DNA of 40,311 nucleotides from Geminicoccus harenae (lineage in GTDB: Bacteria > Pseudomonadota > Alphaproteobacteria > Geminicoccales > Geminicoccaceae). The stretch is from positions 1 to 40,311 of the forward strand of contig NZ_JABGCL010000034.1 of the NCBI RefSeq assembly GCF_019800005.1, given 5' to 3'. Position 1 is the first letter of the stretch, and the number at the start of each line of letters is the position of its first letter. The notes under the pieces were generated by a model. That model searched no databases. It was not told the DNA's origin and saw nothing but the letters and a program-made list of their open reading frames with translations. Made by a program: the position numbers and the translations under genes. Shown here piece after piece: positions 1-7,187 of this stretch.

Positions 1-312
1 GCCTTCGTCCACATCTTCGACCGGGTTTGCGCAGAGCACAGCATCGAGCACCGCCTGACCAAGGTGAACCACCCTTGGACCAACGGCCAGGTCGAGCGCA
101 TGAACCGCACGATCAAGGACGCTACCGTCAAGCGCTACCACTACGACAGCCATGAACAGCTCCGGGTCCATCTGCAGCTGTTCGTCGATGCCTACAACCA
201 CGCCCGCCGGCTCAAGACCCTGCGTGGCCTCACGCCCTACGAGTTCATCTGCCAGATCTGGGCCAAAGAGCCCGATCGGTTCAGGCTCGACCCGTCACAC
301 CACATGCCGGGA
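1..312 (+). mobile_element. IS481-type transposase, 3' fragment truncated at its end
   Basis: The window opens inside a DDE integrase-core transposase reading in frame from base 1. The stretch HPWTNGQVERMNRTIK (from about base 70) carries the third catalytic acidic residue (E of QVERMNRT). It is followed by KRYHYDSHEQL and TPYEFICQIWAKEPDRF, all typical of the IS481 family C-terminus. Family members usually end with MPGL plus two or three residues. Here the match stops at HHMPG (about base 312), and the frame then runs through unrelated DNA to a stop at 357. The last residues and the right inverted repeat are therefore missing. The sequence after the break is the 3' part of a different gene on the other strand, so the element was joined to it by deletion or recombination. 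The 5' part lies outside the window. Confidence 0.8.
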
Positions 313-1064
313 CCGTACACCAGGAGGATGCCGGGGTGCTTGTCCAGGAGCGGGTAGGTCCAGCCGGGGTAGGCGAACTTCTCGATCGCCAGCCAGAGGA
401 AGTTGATGCCGGTCGTGGCGTAGAGGGTGACGAAGCCGGACTTGCGCCAGCCGCGTGAAGGTAGCGTGGCGGTCGCGAAGAAATAGGCGATGCCCAGGAA
501 GACCAGGTAGTCGAGCAGGTGGTAGAGGCCGTAGCCGGCGAGTGCTGCGGCATAGAGCACGACGATGCCGAGGCCGATCAGGGGCAGGGTGCGCCGGAAC
601 AGGGTGCAGCCGGCGATCGCGAGCTGGAGCCAGGGCACCCAGGCGCTGTGCGTGTGCAGCTCGGGTGTCAGGTAGAAGGGCTGGTCGCCGAACACGCCAT
701 AGGCCCAGAGCGAGATGAAGAACACCGCCGAGGCCAGCCGCATGATCAGGACCGACAGCCCGTCGAAGCGGCGCAGGCTCTCGTCGAACGCGACCAGGAT
801 CTGGCGGCGATAGGCCCAGCGGTCGGCGGCGAAGAAGACGAACACGAAGGCGACCGAGGCCAGGAAGAACAGGATGAAGTCCTGGCTCAGCACCTCGTCG
901 ATGGGGCGCGGCGCCTAGCTGATGTCGAACGGCTCGAACCACTTGATGTGGGCCTGGGCGGGCGGGCTGGCGCAGAGGCAGGCCAGCAGACTAGCGAACA
1001 GGATGCACAAGAGGCCGGTCCTGTGCAGGTGCCGGCCGGACAACGGAAGAATGGCGGCGCGCAC
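310..1064 (-). pseudogene. Multi-pass membrane protein, broken by an amber codon and truncated by IS remnant
   Basis: Reading the minus strand from a GTG at 1064 gives a signal-peptide-like start (a hydrophobic run ending PPAQA) and then HIKWFEPFDIS. A TAG follows at 917-915, and the same frame continues directly as APRPIDEVLSQDF with several strongly hydrophobic segments. The two halves look like one protein: an exported N-terminus with a conserved-looking H-x-KWF motif, then about five to six membrane segments, including GLYHLLDYLVFLGIAYF and INFLWLAIEKFAYPGW. The C-terminus stops at about 310, where an IS481 transposase fragment begins. The gene is thus damaged twice, by a nonsense codon and by loss of its 3' end. 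The late part somewhat resembles DoxX-like membrane proteins, but I cannot name the family. A downstream GTG at 893 could restart translation, but the product would lack the signal peptide. Confidence 0.65.
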
Positions 1065-1088
1065 GTCTTATTCTTTCGTCTTGGCGGA

Positions 1089-1102
1089 TATGCTGCAGCA
1101 TA
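1089..1102. promoter_or_regulatory. 14-bp perfect palindrome, candidate operator
   Basis: TATGCTGCAGCATA is a perfect palindrome about 25 bases upstream of the GTG that starts the broken membrane-protein gene on the minus strand. It lies in a comparatively AT-rich patch between that gene and the amidoligase gene on the plus strand. Position and symmetry suggest a binding site for a dimeric regulator. Nothing identifies the regulator, and the site may be a relic of the dead gene. Confidence 0.3.
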
Positions 1103-1268
1103 AAACTGGCCTGATCTTAGGCGGCCGCGAACATCCGTCCAGCGGTAACCACAGCAACTGACGCGGGGTCACGGCCTTCTGCCTGCCGGTTTTCCGGGAG
1201 GATGCAGCGCCCCGGCGGCTGTATTTCTGACGTGCTCGTGATGCAGCCGGGCCGGTCGACCTGCCCAT

Positions 1269-2255
1269 ATGAGATGGATGAACCACATTATCGATCCCGG
1301 CCGGCATCCGGTCCAGCCATTCCCGGCACTGCCTGGCAGCGGGGGCAGCGTCCGCCGGATCGGCGTCGAGATCGAGTTCATGGAACTCGGCGCCCGGGCC
1401 GCGGCGGAGGCGCTGAGCCGGGGCCTGGGCGGTGCGGTCCTGGAGGAAGATCCGCACTCGTTCCTGGTGCGGGGCAGCCGGCTGGGCGAACTGACGGTGG
1501 AGCTCGACACCCGCTACGTGCATCCTGCCAAGCATGACCGGTCGCTGCCGGTGCATCTGGGCCGGCGAAGTGCGGCTTGGCTGGGCGCGCTGCTGACCCG
1601 GTTCGTGCCGCGGGAACTGGTGGTGGCGCCGCTGCCGCCGGAGCGGCTGCCGGAGATGGACAAGGCGGTCGAACTCCTGCGGTCGGCGGGGGCGCGTGGG
1701 CGGGGGGCGAACTGGCTCGGGTCGCTCGGGCTGCATTTCAACGTCGATCCGCCCTCGCTGGAGGTAGGGACGCTGCTGCGCCATCTGCGGGCGTTCCTGC
1801 TGATGGAATCGTGGCTGCGGCAGGAGACGTTCCGGGCGGCGCGGTGGCGGCTGGGGCTGCTGCTGCCGGCGGCCTATCCGCAGGGCTATGTGCGGCGGGT
1901 GCTGGCGGCGGACTACCGGCCGGACCTGGCGGCGTTCACCGACGACTATCTGCGGGCCAATCCCACGCGGAACCGGGCACTCGACCTGCTGCCGGTGCTC
2001 CTGCACCTCGACGAGGCGCGGGTGCGGGCCCGGCTGCCGTTCGAGAAGATCGGCGGGCGGCCGGCCCTGCACTATCGCCTGCCCTGGGCGCATGTGGGAG
2101 AGCCCGGGTGGAGCATCCTGCCGGACTGGCACCGCTGGATGGCGGTGGAGCGGCTGGCGGGCGACCCGGAGCTTCTGGCGGCGCTGAGCCTGGAGTTTCT
2201 GCGGGACGGGGGTGGTGCTGCGATGAAGCGGGGCAGGCTGCTCGGCTGCTCCTGA
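1269..2255 (+). CDS. Amidoligase family protein (ATP-dependent carboxylate-amine ligase fold)
   Basis: A 328-residue protein matching the amidoligase family (Amidoligase_2, glutamine-synthetase-like fold). Members form amide bonds between a carboxylate and an amine using ATP, and are predicted to modify peptides, proteins or cell-wall components. The hallmark strand IGVEIEF lies at residues 31-37, with glutamates that would bind Mg-ATP. An acidic strand VELDTR (about 77-82), LGLHFNV (about 153-159) and TRNRALDLLP (about 233-242) follow in the usual order, so the fold looks complete. Many family members sit beside a class I glutamine amidotransferase; none is adjacent here, making this an orphan. 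The start is uncertain: ATG at 1269 or 1278, neither with a strong ribosome site. The substrate is unknown. It ends 24 bases before the end of a convergent sugar-transporter operon. Confidence 0.75.
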   Translation: MRWMNHIIDPGRHPVQPFPALPGSGGSVRRIGVEIEFMELGARAAAEALSRGLGGAVLEEDPHSFLVRGSRLGELTVELDTRYVHPAKHDRSLPVHLGRRSAAWLGALLTRFVPRELVVAPLPPERLPEMDKAVELLRSAGARGRGANWLGSLGLHFNVDPPSLEVGTLLRHLRAFLLMESWLRQETFRAARWRLGLLLPAAYPQGYVRRVLAADYRPDLAAFTDDYLRANPTRNRALDLLPVLLHLDEARVRARLPFEKIGGRPALHYRLPWAHVGEPGWSILPDWHRWMAVERLAGDPELLAALSLEFLRDGGGAAMKRGRLLGCS

Positions 2256-2279
2256 GCCGGAGCAGCCTGCCAAGGGGCT

Positions 2280-3263
2280 TCAGGCGGCGGCCACGACCTT
2301 GGCGCGCTGCTGCTCGGCGACCTTGATCGCGCGGCGGCGCTGCAGCGCCTGGTCGGCCAGCACGCCGGCCAGGATCACCGTGCCCATCACGGCGAAGTTC
2401 AGCGAGGTCGGGATGCCCAGGAGGTTGACCAGGTTCTGCAGGATCTGGAGGAGGATGGTGCCGAGCACGATGCCGGGGATCGAGCCCTCGCCGCCGCGCA
2501 GCGAGCAGCCGCCGAGCACGGCCGCGGCGATGGCGTAGAGCTCGTAGAAGCTGCCGTGCGCCGAGGGCGAGACGGAGCTGGTGTAGAAGGCCAGGAACAA
2601 GGCGGTGAGGCCGGCCAAGGCACCGTTGATCATGTAGGCGGACGCGATCACGACGCGGGTGTTGATGCCGGAGAAGCGGGCGGCTTCCTCGTTCTTGCCG
2701 ACGGCCAGCAAATGGCGGCCGAACACCGACTTGTGCAGCACCACGTACATCACGATCGCCACGATCACGAAGGCGATGAAGGTGTGCGGGATGCCGAAGC
2801 TTCGGCCGGACGCCAGCCAGAACAGGGTGTCGAAGTCGCCATAGCCGAAGCCGATCGTGGCATCCGCCATGTACCAGCGGGCGATGCCCCGGTAGATCAG
2901 CAGGCCGCACAAGGTCACGACGAAGGGCTGCAGGTGCAGGCGGGTGACCAGGAAGCCGTGGACCGCGCCGAAGACCAACCCTAAGCCGATCGCGACCAGG
3001 ACCACGATCGGCCAGGGCAGGGCGAAGTTGACCAGCAGGTCGACGAAGATCACGCCGATCAGCGCGAACATCGAGCCTACCGACAGTTCGATGCCGCCGG
3101 TGATGATCACCAGGCCCTGGCCGATCGAGAAGATGCCGAACAATCCGATCAGGTTGGCCATGTTGACCAGGTTGACCGGCGAGAGGAACACCGGGTTGAG
3201 CGCGGTGGTGATGGCGCCGATCACCAGGACCAGGACGAGGAGGCCCAGATCTTTCTTGTGCAT
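2280..3263 (-). CDS. CUT2-family sugar ABC transporter permease (RbsC-like)
   Basis: A 327-residue inner-membrane permease of the ribose/xylose/inositol type (BPD_transp_2). It forms the channel through which a sugar delivered by the binding protein crosses the membrane. About eight to ten hydrophobic segments are visible. The central FSGINTRVVIASAYMINGALAGLTALFL stretch (split by family convention at GINTR) and the late AAAVLGGCSLRGGEGSIPG loop are characteristic of RbsC relatives. It is the last gene of a three-gene minus-strand operon, 13 bases after the ATPase stop, so it is surely co-transcribed with it. The C-terminus has a short basic tail rich in Arg/Lys/Ala. The sequence alone does not fix the substrate. 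Confidence 0.9.
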   Translation of the reverse strand: MHKKDLGLLVLVLVIGAITTALNPVFLSPVNLVNMANLIGLFGIFSIGQGLVIITGGIELSVGSMFALIGVIFVDLLVNFALPWPIVVLVAIGLGLVFGAVHGFLVTRLHLQPFVVTLCGLLIYRGIARWYMADATIGFGYGDFDTLFWLASGRSFGIPHTFIAFVIVAIVMYVVLHKSVFGRHLLAVGKNEEAARFSGINTRVVIASAYMINGALAGLTALFLAFYTSSVSPSAHGSFYELYAIAAAVLGGCSLRGGEGSIPGIVLGTILLQILQNLVNLLGIPTSLNFAVMGTVILAGVLADQALQRRRAIKVAEQQRAKVVAAA

Positions 3264-3276
3264 GGTGGGTTCCGGA

Positions 3277-4785
3277 TCAGGCGGCCGGGCGGTGGCCGAT
3301 GGCGAGTTCCATGATGGCGTGCTCGGATAGCTGGCTGCGCTCGAGGAAGCCGGCGATCGAGCCCTCGTGCATGACGGCGACCCGGTCGCTGACGCCGATC
3401 ACCTCCTCCATGTCGGAGGAGATCATCAGGATGGCGACGCCGGCCTCGGCCAGCTCGCGCATGAGCTGGTAGATCTCGGCCTTGGCACCCACGTCGATGC
3501 CGCGGGTCGGCTCGTCGAAGATGATCACCTGCGGGCGCATCGACAGCCACTTGGCGAGCACGACCTTCTGCTGGTTGCCGCCGGAAAGGGAGATGGCCGG
3601 GGTCTCGACCGAGGGGGTGCGGATGCCGAGCCGGACCTTCTGGCGCTCGGCGGTGGCCAGTTCCTTGTCACGGCGGATCAGCCAGGAAGGGGCATATTCC
3701 TTGAGGTCGGCCAACGAGATGTTCTCGCGGATCGGAAACTCCAGGATCAGGCCGGAGCGCTTGCGGTCCTCAGGCGCCAGGTAGATGCCCCTGGCGATCG
3801 CGTCCTGGGGATTCGCCACCGTGATGGGCTGGCCGTCCAGCGCGACCGTGCCGGCAAGCGGCGGGTCGATGCCGAAGATGGCGCGCGCCAGCGAGGTCCG
3901 GCCGGAGCCGATCAGGCCGGCCAGGCCCAGGATCTCGCCGCGGCGCAGGGTCAGGTCCACCGCGAAGTCGGGAAAGGCGGTGGTGCGCAGGCCTTCCAGC
4001 GTCAGCCCGCTCTCCTTGGGCGCGTGCTTTGGCGGGATATAGACCGACTTCAGGTCGCGGCCGATCATGAGCCGGATCATCGCCGGGTGCTCGATCTCGT
4101 CCTTGGCGAGCGTGCCGACCAGCTTGCCGTCGCGCAGGCAGACCACCCGGTCCGCACACTGCTTCACCTCGTTCAGCCGGTGGCTGATATAGACGATCGC
4201 CACACCCTGGGCCTTCAGCTCGGCGATCACCGACAGGAGCCGGTCAGTCTCGGATAGGGTCAGGCTGGAGGTCGGCTCGTCCATGATGATCAGCCGGGCG
4301 TTCAGGGAGAGCGCCTTGGCGATCTCGACCATCTGCCGCTCGGCGATCGCGAGCTCGGCCACCGGCGTGTCCGGGCCGAAGTCGACGCCCAGGCGCTGGA
4401 GCAGGGGTGCCACGCGGCGGCGGGTCTCCGCCTGGTCGACCAGGTTGAGGAAGCCGCCCGAGCGCGGCTCGCGGCCGATGAAGATGTTGGCGGCGACGTC
4501 CAGGTTCTCGAAGAGGTTGAGCTCCTGGTGGACGAAGGCGATGCCGGCCTGCATCGATTCCGTGACGGTGAAGGCCGGCCGCTCGTTGCCGTCCACGCGG
4601 ATGGTGCCCCTGGTCGGCTCGACCACACCGCCCAGGATCTTCATCAGCGTCGACTTGCCGGCGCCGTTCTCGCCGATCAGGCCCACCACCTCGCCGGCAC
4701 CGATGGCGAAGCTGACGCCGGAGAGCGCTGTCACCCCCGGATAGGTCTTGGTGATGTCCAGGAGTTCCAGGAAAGGTGCCGGCAT
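3277..4785 (-). CDS. CUT2-family sugar ABC transporter ATP-binding protein (RbsA-like, two ATPase domains)
   Basis: A 502-residue protein with two tandem ABC domains, the arrangement of RbsA/MglA/XylG. Domain 1 has Walker A GENGAGKST (about 38-46), a family-typical signature region LAIAERQMVEIAKAL and Walker B IIMDEPTSSL. Domain 2 has a degenerate Walker A (GLIGSGRTS), a good signature LSGGNQQKVVLAKWL and Walker B IIFDEPTRGID. An altered second Walker A is normal for this family. Translation could begin further upstream at 4899, but the ATG at 4785 (MPAPFLELL) matches the family N-terminus, and the longer form would overlap the preceding gene. It energises uptake together with the permease downstream and the binding protein upstream. 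Confidence 0.9.
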   Translation of the reverse strand: MPAPFLELLDITKTYPGVTALSGVSFAIGAGEVVGLIGENGAGKSTLMKILGGVVEPTRGTIRVDGNERPAFTVTESMQAGIAFVHQELNLFENLDVAANIFIGREPRSGGFLNLVDQAETRRRVAPLLQRLGVDFGPDTPVAELAIAERQMVEIAKALSLNARLIIMDEPTSSLTLSETDRLLSVIAELKAQGVAIVYISHRLNEVKQCADRVVCLRDGKLVGTLAKDEIEHPAMIRLMIGRDLKSVYIPPKHAPKESGLTLEGLRTTAFPDFAVDLTLRRGEILGLAGLIGSGRTSLARAIFGIDPPLAGTVALDGQPITVANPQDAIARGIYLAPEDRKRSGLILEFPIRENISLADLKEYAPSWLIRRDKELATAERQKVRLGIRTPSVETPAISLSGGNQQKVVLAKWLSMRPQVIIFDEPTRGIDVGAKAEIYQLMRELAEAGVAILMISSDMEEVIGVSDRVAVMHEGSIAGFLERSQLSEHAIMELAIGHRPAA

Positions 4786-4818
4786 GCTCGTCTCGACATG
4801 GTCGCAGGTCGCACGTGC

Positions 4819-4843
4819 GGGACGGGCAGGGCCTGCCCGTCCC
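4819..4843 (-). other. Intercistronic hairpin between binding-protein and ATPase genes
   Basis: GGGACGGGCAG and CTGCCCGTCCC form an 11-bp perfect stem with a 3-base loop. It sits in the 67-base gap between the binding-protein stop (4853) and the ATPase start (4785). There is no T-run after it on the minus strand, so it is not a classic terminator. Stem-loops at this place in binding-protein-dependent transporter operons are known to stabilise the upstream message or cause partial termination, giving excess binding protein. That role is inferred here. Confidence 0.6.
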
Positions 4844-4852
4844 CCGTGAGGT

Positions 4853-5809
4853 TCAGTTCGCCAGCAGCTCGCGCATCTGGCTCTGGAACTCCTCGACATT
4901 GGAGGAGTCGATCACCTTGGTCGGCACGATAATCAGGCCGTCCTCCGGGATGAACGACTTGTCGCCCTCGATGACCTTGGCCAGGCCGATCATCGACTGG
5001 TAGCCGAACTCGTAGGGCTGCTGGACCACGGTCGCATCGACGATGCCGTCCGCGATGCCGCGCAGGGTCACCGGGTCCTCGTCGAAGCCGATCACCTTGA
5101 CCTGGCCGATCTTGCCGGCGGCGCGGACCGCTTCGACGATCTGGGGCGTGTTGTAGGAGTACAGTCCGACCAGACCGGAAATGTCCGGGTACTTGGTCAG
5201 CGTGTCCTCGACGTTGCGCTTGGCCCGGGCGAAGTCGACCTCGTCGGTGCGGATGTCGATGATCTCGACATTCGAGCCTTCCAGCGCCTGCTTGATGCCG
5301 TCGACGCGCTCGATCGCGTTGGCCGCACCCATGGTGCCGACGAACATCATGATCTTGCCGCCGTCGGGCAGCGCCTTCTTGATCAGCTCACCCGCCTGGA
5401 CGCCGGCCTGGCGGTTGTCGGTGCCGATATAGGCGATCCGCTTGGATTCCGGCGCGTCGCTGTCGGTGGTGAACAGCACGGCCTGATCGGCGACGCGGTT
5501 CAGGATCTCGGTCGAGTTGGCGGGGTCGATCGAGCTGATCGAGACGCCGGCGACACCCTTGGTCAGGAGGTCGTCCAGGATTCGGCGCTGCTCGGCCGCG
5601 GTGGACTCGGCGACCACGTAGAACTCGACATTGTAGTTGGGCAGCTCTTCCTGAGCCTTCTCGGTGCCGCGCCGGGCGATCGTCCAGAAGTCCGCCGAGG
5701 CATTGGTCACCAGGGCGATGGTCTTCTTCTCCTGGGCCGAGGCGGCCCCGGCCCCGATCGACAGCATCAGCGCGGCCGCGCAAAGCGCGACGATCCCACG
5801 TCTCTTCAT
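4853..5809 (-). CDS. Periplasmic sugar-binding protein of CUT2 ABC transporter (RbsB-like)
   Basis: A 318-residue exported protein of the Peripl_BP_4 family that captures a sugar in the periplasm and hands it to the permease. Residues 1-24 are a signal peptide (MKRR, hydrophobic core, ASAQ cleavage region). The mature part starts KKTIALVTNASADFWTIARRG, typical of ribose/allose-type binders, and includes GVSISSIDPANSTEILN and the hinge-region stretch VKVIGFDEDPVTLRGIADG. Two ATGs are possible, 5818 and 5809. I prefer 5809 because a GGGAGG ribosome site lies nine bases before it, whereas it abuts the upstream ATG. It is first in the operon, followed by a hairpin and then the ATPase and permease genes. 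Ligand unknown; an aldopentose or inositol would be typical of relatives. Confidence 0.88.
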   Translation of the reverse strand: MKRRGIVALCAAALMLSIGAGAASAQEKKTIALVTNASADFWTIARRGTEKAQEELPNYNVEFYVVAESTAAEQRRILDDLLTKGVAGVSISSIDPANSTEILNRVADQAVLFTTDSDAPESKRIAYIGTDNRQAGVQAGELIKKALPDGGKIMMFVGTMGAANAIERVDGIKQALEGSNVEIIDIRTDEVDFARAKRNVEDTLTKYPDISGLVGLYSYNTPQIVEAVRAAGKIGQVKVIGFDEDPVTLRGIADGIVDATVVQQPYEFGYQSMIGLAKVIEGDKSFIPEDGLIIVPTKVIDSSNVEEFQSQMRELLAN

Positions 5810-5872
5810 GATCTTCATCCTCCCTGACCGGCGCCGCTTCCGGCGAGCACGGATCAACCAAATGCAAAAATA

Positions 5873-5882
5873 GGATTAATCC
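5873..5882. promoter_or_regulatory. GGATTAATCC palindrome upstream of sugar-transporter operon
   Basis: A perfect 10-bp palindrome lies about 63 bases upstream of the start of the sugar-binding-protein gene. It is in the most AT-rich part of the 145-base gap between this operon and the DUF2235 gene. It is a reasonable operator candidate for local control of the transporter. LacI-family operators are usually centred on CG rather than TA, so the regulator class is open. No adjacent regulator gene exists. Confidence 0.3.
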
Positions 5883-5954
5883 AGTTCCAGCGACGCCGGC
5901 AAGTATCGATCCTGCCGCTTTGGGGCCGCTCCGGTCGAGGGAGGCGGATGCGGT

Positions 5955-7034
5955 TCAGCCGATCAGCGGCGCCACGTTGCGAGGCTGGTAGCTATGCGGC
6001 TTCCCGTCAATGTCGTCGTCATCGAGGATCCGCCGGACCTGGCGGCCAAAGCGCAGCCGCACGCTCGGGTGCAGTTCCTCGCCGATGGTCGGCAGCGGCC
6101 GGCCGGTCCGGTCGAGCGGCCGGTAGAGACGTTCCAGCAGGCCCACCGGCACAGGCCGGCCGGCGACCTGGCGCAAGGTCGGGGTGAGCAGGTCCTTGCG
6201 CGACCAGCTCTGGCGGGATTCGTGCTGCGGTGCGAGCGGGTCGACCGGCAGCTCCAGCAGCCCGCCATCCAGGCCGAGTCCGGCCAACGCCGCCTCCTCG
6301 GCCATCCAGCGCAGGGGAATGTCGGCCAGCCGGCGGTGGCGGTAGCCGCCGCCGACATCGGCATGTGCTCCGGCGAACCAGACTTGGCGGATGTCGCAGC
6401 CGGCCGGTGCCTCGCCGGTCCAGAAGGTCGGCACGAACTCGTCGCGATGCTCGTCGATCGCCAGCGCATGGCGGGCCACCCGGACGAGCGGCGAGGGTCT
6501 CGTGTCGTGGAACTGATAGTCCTCGGCCACCAGCGGCCCCAGCAGGTCCGAGGGGATGCCCAGCGCGCCGACCGTGTCCCACACGCCCAGGAACGCGATC
6601 GGCACCGGGCCGTGGCAGCGCCCCGGCACGTGGCCGCCGCCTTGCCGGTAGCGCTCCCAGGCCTGCATGATCCGGTCCTGGCAATTGCGGCGCAACAGGC
6701 CGCAGGCGCCGATGAAGCCCACCAGGCTGCGCGCGGTGAAGGCGCCGCGCGAGAAGCCGAACACATAGACCTCGTCGCCTGCGACATAGTTCTGGGCGAG
6801 GAACAGGTAGCCGGCGCGGATATTGTCATCGATGCCCTGGCCGGTGGCGCCCGCGATCAGCCGCTCCATGCCGCCGGCGGTGGCACCCACACCGCGCAGG
6901 TAGAGGGTGAGCTGTACCGTCCCATCCCGCCCTCGCGGCATCACCGCCTGTGCGATCCGGGCCACGTTGGTGGGGGAGCCCCCTCCATCCGCCCGGTTCC
7001 AGGTGCCGTCGAAACACAGGACCAGCCGCTTCAT
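5955..7034 (-). CDS. DUF2235 alpha/beta hydrolase (Tle1-like phospholipase family)
   Basis: A 359-residue protein with the DUF2235 fold. It opens with MKRLVLCFDGTWN, has the nucleophile elbow GFSRGAFTAR (Ser at about residue 95), and later WFAGAHADVGGGY, which supplies further conserved His/Asp. This is the family of Tle1 type VI secretion phospholipase effectors, but many members occur with no secretion locus and have unknown roles. No VgrG, PAAR, Hcp or immunity gene is nearby, and no signal peptide is present. The ATG at 7034 is preferred over 7064 because it begins at the conserved MKRLVLCFDGT and has an AAAGG-type ribosome site. It is divergent from the radical SAM gene at 7188. I am sure of the family, but not of a phospholipase or toxin role. 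Confidence 0.8.
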   Translation of the reverse strand: MKRLVLCFDGTWNRADGGGSPTNVARIAQAVMPRGRDGTVQLTLYLRGVGATAGGMERLIAGATGQGIDDNIRAGYLFLAQNYVAGDEVYVFGFSRGAFTARSLVGFIGACGLLRRNCQDRIMQAWERYRQGGGHVPGRCHGPVPIAFLGVWDTVGALGIPSDLLGPLVAEDYQFHDTRPSPLVRVARHALAIDEHRDEFVPTFWTGEAPAGCDIRQVWFAGAHADVGGGYRHRRLADIPLRWMAEEAALAGLGLDGGLLELPVDPLAPQHESRQSWSRKDLLTPTLRQVAGRPVPVGLLERLYRPLDRTGRPLPTIGEELHPSVRLRFGRQVRRILDDDDIDGKPHSYQPRNVAPLIG

Positions 7035-7078
7035 CGCCTTTCCCCCGCGGTTGCGACGGCACATGCGGCCGCGGTTCT

Positions 7079-7107
7079 ATGGTATATTTTCCTAGGATTA
7101 CATTCAA
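7079..7107 (-). promoter_or_regulatory. Candidate sigma70-type promoter for the DUF2235 gene
   Basis: On the minus strand TTGAAT (7107-7102) and TACCAT (7084-7079) are separated by 17 bases and lie in the only AT-rich part of the divergent gap. Each hexamer matches four of six consensus bases. The -10 is about 45 bases upstream of the ATG at 7034. The assignment rests only on pattern and position. Confidence 0.35.
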
Positions 7108-7187
7108 TACAGTCGCTCGGGATACCCGCGTGCGATCAGGGGCCTGCCCGCTTTCCGGCCGCGGCCCGGCTGTGGCACAATCGGTCC

